This document shows, piece by piece, positions 29,437 to 35,911 of a stretch of 64,000 bases of DNA. The position numbers and the translations under genes are program-made. Below the pieces are notes generated by a model. That model worked only from the letters and a program-made list of their open reading frames with translations, searched no databases and was not told where the DNA came from. Position 1 is the first letter of the stretch. Each line of letters begins with the position of its first letter. Where the stretch lies: assembly GCA_958348225.1 (NCBI GenBank), contig CATVYG010000005.1:8721-72720 (forward strand), in the 5' to 3' direction. This DNA comes from an uncultured Collinsella sp. (GTDB taxonomy: Bacteria > Actinomycetota > Coriobacteriia > Coriobacteriales > Coriobacteriaceae).

Positions 29437-29485
29437 TATGGATCTGTGCCGCCCCGTGTCGTTCCGGGCGGCGTCGTACAGATTT
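29437..29485 (-). other. Leader hairpin before aspS
   Basis: ATCTGT/ACAGAT encloses GCCGCCC/GGGCGGC. The stem ends only a few nt from the aspS ribosome-binding site. Its sequence does not look like a T-box. It may modulate aspS translation or be incidental. Confidence 0.35.
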
Positions 29486-29675
29486 GCCCAGCCTGCGTAA
29501 ACCGCGCAGCCGGACATGGCGTTCTATCTTATCGCACCCGCGTCGATGTACCACGAAAAAGTAGCTCTTGCCCAAAGACTTGACGGAGACGAAACAATTG
29601 ACGCACCGTGACCGTGCCAAGGCGCGCGGCGTGCGACAATGTGCCCCAATAAAACAGCACTTGGAAAGGCCCGTC

Positions 29676-30311
29676 ATGACTGCACGCCTCATTGTTATGG
29701 ATATCGACTCCACGCTCATCAACCAGGAGGTCATCGACCTGTTGGGCGAAGAGGCCGGCGTGGGCGAGCAAGTTGCACAGATCACCGAACGCGCCATGCG
29801 CGGCGAGCTCGACTTTAAGCAGGCACTCGAGGAGCGCGTGGGGCTGCTTGCCGGCCTTGACGAGAGCGTGTTCGAGCGCACCTTTGCGCGCGTGACGTTT
29901 ACCCCCGGCGCGCTGGAGCTTGTGCGCTCGGCGCACAGCAAGGGCTGGAAGGTCGGCGTGGTAAGCGGCGGCTTCCACGAGGTCGCTGACAAGATCGTAA
30001 CCGCCGCGGGCATCGATTTTTGCCTGGCCAACCGCCTGGAGGTCGTGGACGGTAAGCTCACCGGCAAGCTGGCGGCAGACATTGTGACCAAGGAGTCCAA
30101 GCTCATCCAGCTGCTGGACTGGGCAGTTGAGTGCGGCGTCGACATGGCCCACACGGTCGCTATTGGCGACGGAGCCAACGACATCCCCATGATTCAGGCC
30201 GCGGGTACTGGCATCGCGTTTTGTGCCAAGCCCAAGACGCGCGAAGCCGCCCCGTTTGCCATCGACGAGCGCAACCTGATGCTCGCCATGGACATCATCC
30301 TGCGTGACTAG
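29676..30311 (+). CDS. serB: Phosphoserine phosphatase SerB
   Basis: A 211-residue HAD-superfamily phosphatase. Motif I is MDIDSTLINQEVIDLLG (nucleophile Asp near residue 9), motif II SGGFHEVAD and motif III/IV GDGANDIPMI. It releases serine from L-3-phosphoserine, the last step of serine synthesis. It lacks the N-terminal ACT domain of longer homologues. The ATG at 29676 follows GGAAAGG. The lar genes start 114 nt downstream. Confidence 0.9.
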   Translation: MTARLIVMDIDSTLINQEVIDLLGEEAGVGEQVAQITERAMRGELDFKQALEERVGLLAGLDESVFERTFARVTFTPGALELVRSAHSKGWKVGVVSGGFHEVADKIVTAAGIDFCLANRLEVVDGKLTGKLAADIVTKESKLIQLLDWAVECGVDMAHTVAIGDGANDIPMIQAAGTGIAFCAKPKTREAAPFAIDERNLMLAMDIILRD

Positions 30312-30347
30312 CCGATCCGTCTAACAATTGAATCAGTCTGTCCTATA

Positions 30348-30381
30348 GTTTCCGAACAATTTTGTCTTAGTGTTCGGAAAC
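30348..30381. promoter_or_regulatory. Candidate operator before larB
   Basis: GTTTCCGAACA (30348-30358) and its exact reverse complement TGTTCGGAAAC (30371-30381) are 12 bp apart, just upstream of a TAGACT -10-like box. The TetR-family gene at the end of the larBC operon is the natural candidate to bind it. Confidence 0.55.
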
Positions 30382-30425
30382 ATACCCTTTGAGTGCTAGA
30401 CTTTGCGCCGTCGAAGGGAACATAT

Positions 30426-31208
30426 ATGGATAAGCAAGATCTTGAGCAATTGCTGAGCGATGTTGCCGGCGGAGCAGTCACCCCGGCCGTCGCCCTCACA
30501 CGCATCCAGACGGCGCCGACCGCCGATCTGGGTTTTGCGCAGCTCGATCTTTCGCGCGGGGTGCGCCAGGGAGCCGGCGAGGTTGTCTACGGTGCCGGTA
30601 AAACCGCCGAGCAGATTGCCGCCATTATCGAAGCGCTGCGCGATGCCGGCCAGGAGCGCATCCTGGTCACGCGCCTGGATGCCGAAAAGGCAGCCCGCAC
30701 CTCGGAGCTTCTCGTCAACGACATCGACCTGGGATATGTCCCGGACGCGCAGCTCGCCCTCGTGGGCGGCAAGCCCTCCCCTACCGGCAACGGACGCATC
30801 GTCGTCGCCTGCGCCGGCACGAGCGACTTACCCGTCGCCGAAGAAGCCGCGTTGACGGCCGAGTTCTATGGCAACGAGGTCGACCGCCTCTACGACGTAG
30901 GTGTCGCCGGCCTGCACCGCCTGCTCGCGCATGCCGAGGAACTTGCCCAGGCGCAGGTGGTCATCGCCATCGCCGGCATGGAGGGCGCGCTGGCGAGCGT
31001 TATCGGCGGTCTGGTGAGCTGTCCGGTCATCGCCGTTCCCACCAGCGTTGGCTACGGCGCAAGTTTTGGTGGCGTAGCCGCGCTGCTCGCCATGCTCAAC
31101 TCCTGTGCCAGCGGCGTTTCGGTCGTCAATATCGACAACGGCTTTGGCGCCGCCTACCAGGCAAGTCTTATCAATCATCTGAGCGCCGGCACACCCCGCG
31201 CCCGCTAA
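30426..31208 (+). CDS. larB: Nickel-pincer cofactor biosynthesis protein LarB
   Basis: A 260-residue LarB. A short N-terminal region with DLSRGVRQGAGEVVYGAGK precedes a PurE-like (AIR carboxylase) domain containing GVAGLHRLLAH and VPTSVGYGASFGG. LarB carboxylates and hydrolyses nicotinic acid adenine dinucleotide to make the P2CMN precursor of the nickel cofactor of lactate racemase. The ATG at 30426 follows GAAGGGA. It is first in a larB-larC-tetR run. LarE, the sulfur-inserting enzyme, is not in the window. Confidence 0.93.
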   Translation: MDKQDLEQLLSDVAGGAVTPAVALTRIQTAPTADLGFAQLDLSRGVRQGAGEVVYGAGKTAEQIAAIIEALRDAGQERILVTRLDAEKAARTSELLVNDIDLGYVPDAQLALVGGKPSPTGNGRIVVACAGTSDLPVAEEAALTAEFYGNEVDRLYDVGVAGLHRLLAHAEELAQAQVVIAIAGMEGALASVIGGLVSCPVIAVPTSVGYGASFGGVAALLAMLNSCASGVSVVNIDNGFGAAYQASLINHLSAGTPRAR

Positions 31209-31218
31209 GGAGCATTCC

Positions 31219-32124
31219 ATGTCCAATCATCAGCACACGCTTATCATCGACGGCACCTCGGGCATCAGCGGCGACATGACCGTCGCGGCCCTGCTCGATC
31301 TGGGCGCCAGCGAGGAGCACCTGCGCGAACAGCTCGCCACACTGCCGGTTGACGGGTTTGAGGTTGCCGTTACACGCGTAAACAAGCATGGCATCGACGC
31401 CTGCGACTTTGACGTTCAGCTGGCAGAGGAGCTCGAGAACCACGATCACGATATGGCCTGGCTCTACGGCAACAAAGCAGCTGCCGAGCACGAGCACGAG
31501 CACCGCCATCATGACCATGGTGAGCACGAACACTGCCATGAGCATGATCATGAGACCCACGGCCATGGCCATGAGGGCCATCATCACGCCCACCACCATC
31601 ACCATCATTCTTTGGCGGACGTCACCGCCATCATCGACGGCTCGCAGCTAAGCGATGGCGCTAAGCGTCGTGCGCTCGCCATCTTTACCGCGCTCGCCGC
31701 CGCCGAGGCCAAGGCCCACGGCAAAACGCCCGAGACTGTCATGTTCCACGAGGTAGGCGCCGTCGACTCCATCGTCGACGTCTGCTCTGTCGCCATCTGC
31801 CTCGACGACCTGGGTATTGAGGATATCGTGGTCGAGTCGCTCTCCGAGGGCCACGGAACCATCCACTGTGCCCACGGCCTTATGCCCATTCCCGTCCCCG
31901 CTGTCGTCAACCTGTGCCAGGCGGGCAATATCGCCCTCATGCCTGCACCAGTCGCTGGCGAGCTCGTGACGCCCACGGGCGCCGCCATCGTCACCGCGCT
32001 GCGTACGTCCGACCAACTGCCCTCACGCTACCACATCGAAGCCGTCGGCTACGGCGCCGGTAAGCGCCCCTACGAGGGTTGCTCCGGCACGCTCCGCTGT
32101 CTGCTCGTTCACGTGGATGCATAG
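31219..32124 (+). CDS. larC: LarC-like nickel insertion protein lacking the C-terminal LarC2 part
   Basis: 301 residues. The N-terminal GTSGISGDM matches LarC. Residues about 75-131 are a His-rich metal-binding stretch with runs such as HHHHHH. The conserved MFHEVGAVDSIVDV, EGHGTIHCAHG and PTGAAI follow. The frame stops right after GYGAGKRPYEG, where LarC1 normally passes into LarC2 by frameshift or fusion. No LarC2 sequence follows in any frame, because tetR begins 2 nt later. LarC inserts nickel into the pincer cofactor. Either this short form suffices or a LarC2 is encoded elsewhere. Confidence 0.87.
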   Translation: MSNHQHTLIIDGTSGISGDMTVAALLDLGASEEHLREQLATLPVDGFEVAVTRVNKHGIDACDFDVQLAEELENHDHDMAWLYGNKAAAEHEHEHRHHDHGEHEHCHEHDHETHGHGHEGHHHAHHHHHHSLADVTAIIDGSQLSDGAKRRALAIFTALAAAEAKAHGKTPETVMFHEVGAVDSIVDVCSVAICLDDLGIEDIVVESLSEGHGTIHCAHGLMPIPVPAVVNLCQAGNIALMPAPVAGELVTPTGAAIVTALRTSDQLPSRYHIEAVGYGAGKRPYEGCSGTLRCLLVHVDA

Positions 32125-32126
32125 CC

Positions 32127-32666
32127 ATGGATGCCCGCAAAGAAAAAAGCCGCGCCGCTATTGTCACGGCGTTTTCCGAGCTCCTTCGCGAGGAGGACTA
32201 CGGCAAGATCACTGTCGGCGACATCATCGCTCGCGCCCACGTAGGCCGCGCGACATTCTACGGTCTCTTTAAGAGCAAGGACGACCTACTGTCCGAGCTC
32301 GTGAGCGACATCTGCACCCACGCCCTCGACGACGATGGCACACCGCTCGACGACCCACTCGTGCAAGTCGAGCATATCCTCAACAACCTCTGGGAACGCC
32401 GTCAGGGCGTTCGAGCCCTCGTAGCCGGAGCCGGCTCGCGCGTCTTCGCCGACTGTCTCCGCAAGACCATCATGTCGCGCGCAGCCGAAACCGTCCCCGC
32501 CGACCCCGCAGGCCCCGCCGGCACCATGGACCGCAGCTTCCTACTACACCACATAGCCTCAAGCTTCGTAGCCACCGTCCAATGGTGGGCCTGGCACAAC
32601 TTTCAAGTAGACAAAGCCGACGTAGCCAAAGACTACTTATCGGCCATAAAACCCCTCTTCAACTAA
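32127..32666 (+). CDS. TetR-family transcriptional regulator
   Basis: A 179-residue TetR/AcrR protein. The N-terminal helix-turn-helix includes KITVGDIIARAHVGRATFYGLFKSKDDLL (residues about 25-53), followed by a helical ligand domain. The ATG at 32127 is 2 nt after the larC stop, so it is co-transcribed with larBC. Its likely target is the perfect inverted repeat before larB; the effector, perhaps lactate, is unknown. Confidence 0.87.
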   Translation: MDARKEKSRAAIVTAFSELLREEDYGKITVGDIIARAHVGRATFYGLFKSKDDLLSELVSDICTHALDDDGTPLDDPLVQVEHILNNLWERRQGVRALVAGAGSRVFADCLRKTIMSRAAETVPADPAGPAGTMDRSFLLHHIASSFVATVQWWAWHNFQVDKADVAKDYLSAIKPLFN

Positions 32667-32841
32667 GTAAACCCCTCATCCCAAAGTTCCGCCCTCATCT
32701 CAAAGCCCCGCCCCAACCCAAAGCACAATCCATCCCAAAGTATCGACTACAGCCCAACGCCCCTACCAGCAACAAGCCCCTCCCATCCAAATTCAGATAT
32801 ATATGTTGGGTTGCTTGTACGAACGCAACAAAGACCCCGCA

Positions 32842-32966
32842 GCTGGCCGCATGGGGTAACTTCCCAGCGCATTCCGCAGGACGAAAGAACCCCCGCCGCA
32901 CGAAGTGCGCAGCGGGGGTTCTTTCATGTCCGAGGACGCGCTGGGAAGTTACCCCATGCGGCCAGC
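32842..32966. repeat. Long nested hairpin with perfect 29-bp arms, copy 1
   Basis: The left arm 32842-32870 begins GCTGGCCGCATGGGG. It is the exact reverse complement of the right arm 32938-32966. The 67-nt core starts TCCGCAGGACG, contains GCACGAAGTGC and ends GTCCGAGGAC, with an inner stem GAAAGAACCCCC/GGGGGTTCTTTC. It lies between convergent tetR and larD and probably terminates both. The core, but not the arms, is shared with 35764-35890. Confidence 0.88.
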
Positions 32967-32987
32967 GGACAACTATGTAGCCTCAGA

Positions 32988-33719
32988 CTAGAACATGCCC
33001 AAGAAACCGTGCACAAACAGCGCGGCCAGAGCGGCACCGACAAACGGAGCGATGCCAAGAACGAGCAGGCCGTACTTCCAGTTGTTGTCAGCCTTGTTCT
33101 TGATCGGCAGCACCTGATAGGCCATGCGAGGACCAAGGTCACGAGCCTGGTTCATGGCGAAGCCGGTGATGCCGCCCATGCCCATGCCAACAGCCCAAAC
33201 GATCAGACCGACGCAGATGGCGAGCATCAGGACGTTCTCGCCAGCGCGGCTAGCGGCAGCAAGGATGGCGCTGATGAACACAAAGGTGCAGATAGCCTCG
33301 CAGAAGAAGTTGCGAGCATAGTTCGTGCCCTCGGTAGTGGGGTTGGTCGAGAAGATGTTGCGCTGGGCAATGGGATCGACGACACCATCGGAAGCCTTGA
33401 ACTCATCGGCATACATAAGCCAAGCGATTACGGCGCCCACAAAGCCGCCGAGCATATCGGCAATCATGAAGGGGATGCAGCTGCTCCACGGCACCAGGCC
33501 GACGATGCACTGGGCAAGCACCATGGCGGGGTTCATGCACACGGCGCCGCCAAAGATAAACAGGGCGACCGAGATGCCAAAAGACCAAGTGGTGATGGCA
33601 AACATATGACCAGAGCCCTGATACTTGGTGCCCTTGAGCACGGTATCGCAGTGTACGCCCACGCCAAAGATGATCATGAGGGCCGTTGCGCCGAATTCGC
33701 AGAGGAGTTTGGTAAGCAT
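32988..33719 (-). CDS. larD: LarD-type lactic acid channel (aquaglyceroporin family)
   Basis: A 243-residue MIP-family channel with six helices. The first NPA motif is intact (CMNPAMV, near residue 63). The second, in GFAMNQARDLGPR, has Gln in place of Pro. Lactate racemase loci often carry LarD for lactic acid uptake, and larA is 49 nt upstream, which supports the call over a glycerol facilitator. The ATG at 33719 opens the protein with MLTKLLCEF. Confidence 0.82.
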   Translation of the reverse strand: MLTKLLCEFGATALMIIFGVGVHCDTVLKGTKYQGSGHMFAITTWSFGISVALFIFGGAVCMNPAMVLAQCIVGLVPWSSCIPFMIADMLGGFVGAVIAWLMYADEFKASDGVVDPIAQRNIFSTNPTTEGTNYARNFFCEAICTFVFISAILAAASRAGENVLMLAICVGLIVWAVGMGMGGITGFAMNQARDLGPRMAYQVLPIKNKADNNWKYGLLVLGIAPFVGAALAALFVHGFLGMF

Positions 33720-33768
33720 AAAACCTTATCTTTCTTGTCGGTTATAAACGATTCGTTTGGACCACGCG

Positions 33769-35046
33769 CTAGTGCTGCGCGACGACAACGCCCAGGCCAT
33801 CGGGAATGACGGCAACCTTGACATCGGCACCCTTCATCTCAAAGGCGAGCTTGAGCGCCTCCTCGATAGTGTTGACCGGCGTCATGTGCATATCCTTGAG
33901 CATCTGGTGATCGCACAGGTCGGTGACCATGATCACAGGGTGATGCGCCAGGATGCGGGCGAAAATCTGGCTCGTCCACTGATCGGGCAGGGTCTCGTCC
34001 TTAGGACGGTCGATGCAGGCGCGCTCAAACTCCGCAGGATCGTTGTCGGCGATGTTGTGATAGAAGCCCTCGCCACCGTGACCGTCGGCACAACCGGCGA
34101 CATCGATGATCACGCCGCCCTCAGGAAGCGTGGCCTCGGCAGCGCACATGCCCTTCACGGCCTGGTAGATGTTCTGATCGAGCGGATAGCCGCCGTTGGT
34201 GGTGATGGCAATCTCGCACTCGACGGGCTCAACGCCGGCAAGGCTCTTCACGAACTCGCAGCCTGCCTCGTGCGCCTTGTGGATGTCGCCGGCAAAGGAG
34301 CCGATGACCTCGTGCTTGCCGTTGAGCACCACGTTGAGCACAAAGGCAAGGTGAGCCATCTCGGCAGCGGCAAACATGTCCTCGCTCACGTGGTTGTGGC
34401 ACAGGTTGCCGGCACGCGAATGGGAATCGTTCACAAACTGACCGTTGTGGTTGTACATGATGGTCTTGTAGCTGGCGATGCCAGGCAGGACGGACTTGCG
34501 GCTACCAGAGAAACCGGCAAAGAAGTGCGGCTCAATAAAGCCCTCGGCAAGCAGCAGATCGCAATCGGCGGCAATCTTGTTGATGATGCACTCGCCACCA
34601 GAAGGCAGGGTGCCGATCTTTTTCATCATGCTGTCGTCAGTCGCGACGTGCATAACGATTTCCTCGTTGGCAACGATCTCCTCGCCATACTTATTGACGA
34701 GCTCCTCCTGCGTCGACGGACGGTGCATACCCGTAGCAACCAAAATACGCACGCGAGCCTCGGGCGCAGCAGAATGAATGTGATGCAGCAGAATAGGCAT
34801 CGTCACACGCGAGGGAACGGGACGCGTATGATCGGAGCTAATGATGACAATATCCTTCTTGCCAGCACAAAGCTCCTCGAGTGAAGGCGAGCCATAAGGA
34901 TTGGCAAGCGACTCCTCTACCAGCTCTTCCTGCGATTTTGTAGTCTTAAACTCGTTTTGATGACCTTCCATCACACCCGCGAAGTTCTTATCCTCGAGCT
35001 CCAGATGCAACGTCTTGTGGTCAAACGGCAGTTCACATTCAAACAA
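33769..35046 (-). CDS. larA: Nickel-dependent lactate racemase LarA (or LarA-family racemase/epimerase)
   Basis: A 425-residue DUF2088 protein. Residues matching the LarA active site are visible: His in ATGMHRP, His and the cofactor-bound Lys in EPHFFAGFSGSRKSVLPG, and His in YNHNG. It interconverts D- and L-lactate, or a related hydroxy acid, with the nickel-pincer nucleotide. No ATG fits the N-terminus; TTG at 35046, 9 nt after GGAAGAGGG, gives a normal start (MFECELPFDH). It pairs with larD on the minus strand, convergent to larBC. Confidence 0.92.
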   Translation of the reverse strand: MFECELPFDHKTLHLELEDKNFAGVMEGHQNEFKTTKSQEELVEESLANPYGSPSLEELCAGKKDIVIISSDHTRPVPSRVTMPILLHHIHSAAPEARVRILVATGMHRPSTQEELVNKYGEEIVANEEIVMHVATDDSMMKKIGTLPSGGECIINKIAADCDLLLAEGFIEPHFFAGFSGSRKSVLPGIASYKTIMYNHNGQFVNDSHSRAGNLCHNHVSEDMFAAAEMAHLAFVLNVVLNGKHEVIGSFAGDIHKAHEAGCEFVKSLAGVEPVECEIAITTNGGYPLDQNIYQAVKGMCAAEATLPEGGVIIDVAGCADGHGGEGFYHNIADNDPAEFERACIDRPKDETLPDQWTSQIFARILAHHPVIMVTDLCDHQMLKDMHMTPVNTIEEALKLAFEMKGADVKVAVIPDGLGVVVAQH

Positions 35047-35359
35047 TGACGAGCGCCCTCTTCCTTTCAACTGACACACTAGATAAACCGTTGGAAGGAT
35101 ACGCCGCTCACCGAAAAACGCCACCGTCCACCGACTCATTAACACAACGTTCATATTTGACCCACAACAAAACGGCCACGATCCCAAAGGGGACCGCGGC
35201 CGCCTGTCAAAGACACTATAGACAGGATGACTTACGCAGCGCCGAGGCAAACATCTACCCCGAGACGTACGCACGTAAGCCATTTTGCATAAATGCGTTA
35301 ATTAATTGCATAAAATGGCGCATGGATTTCTAGCCGTAACAGGGTAGTACCCTCCGGAG

Positions 35360-35388
35360 CGTGCATTTTTGCGAGTATTCAGCATCGC
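35360..35388 (+). repeat. Recurrent 32-bp repeat, copy 3
   Basis: Contains GTGCATTTTTGCGAGTATTC followed by AGCATCG, differing from the copies near 15.3 and 15.5 kb at only a few positions. It is a solitary copy. Confidence 0.65.
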
Positions 35389-35763
35389 GGGATAAGATTT
35401 TGGTGTCAAAAGTCTTTCAAAAGGTAGATAGTCCTCATGACTCGACCCATCTGGATAGCATGCGGCGAGAAACCAGCCATATATGATCGTCGCCAAAGCC
35501 CAATCGTCGTGCAAAAGCATCAACAAAGGCAGCGAAAGCCGGCTATGGCCTTATGCATCAATCTTTGGCTGCTGAAAACTCCGTTTTTTGCACGTCGCCC
35601 CAAGCACCACCCTCACCCAGCGGCTGATCCGCCGTAAACCGAGGACGAAGGGACCCGACGGGTTTCCCTCTGAATGCACTCCGCAGCACGAAGCCCCTTC
35701 CAAACGCGCGAAGCGCGCCATTAATTCCCCCAGCCAGTAATCCGCCGAAGACCGGACATCGCA

Positions 35764-35890
35764 GGGCCCGCCATCAGTTTACTTTTAGGCACACTCCGCA
35801 GGACGCAAGAAGCCCTCGCCGCACGAAGTGCGCAGCGAGGGCTTCTTGCATGTCCGAGGACGTGCCTAAAAGTAAACTGATGGCGGGCCC
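35764..35890. repeat. Long nested hairpin with perfect 29-bp arms, copy 2
   Basis: Left arm 35764-35792 (starting GGGCCCGCCATCAG) and right arm 35862-35890 are exact reverse complements and unrelated to the arms of copy 1. The 69-nt core matches the copy 1 core (TCCGCAGGACG, GCACGAAGTGC, GTCCGAGGAC), with paired changes in its inner stem. It lies just downstream of ppc and probably terminates it. Confidence 0.88.
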
Positions 35891-35911
35891 GGACGACTAC
35901 AGGGCTATCGA

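Larger units (their letters stand above)
35047..35911. other. 865-bp gap upstream of larA and downstream of ppc, repeat-rich
   Basis: No convincing gene. It holds an inverted GCCATTTTGCA/TGCATAAAATGGC pair (35279-35319), a third copy of the 32-bp repeat (35360-35388), a decayed left half of the long-hairpin core near 35665-35705 (CACTCCGCAGCACGAAG, then GCGCGAAGCGCGCC), and a full long hairpin (35764-35890). The larA promoter must lie in the first 200 bp. Confidence 0.6.

Noticed and set aside
29421..29675. T-box riboswitch upstream of aspS
   Set aside because: No T-box core sequence or specifier loop is visible; only a simple nested hairpin.
31219..32124. Programmed frameshift to a full-length LarC
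   Set aside because: No LarC2-like coding sequence follows in either other frame; the tetR gene begins 2 nt after the larC stop.
32842..32966. Long hairpin considered as a CRISPR unit or an integron attC site
   Set aside because: There is no spacer array, only two widely separated copies with unrelated arms, and no integrase gene or attC core sites.
35302..35637. Short frames in the gap upstream of larA (about 66-74 codons)
   Set aside because: No ribosome-binding site, odd composition, and they overlap the dispersed repeat.
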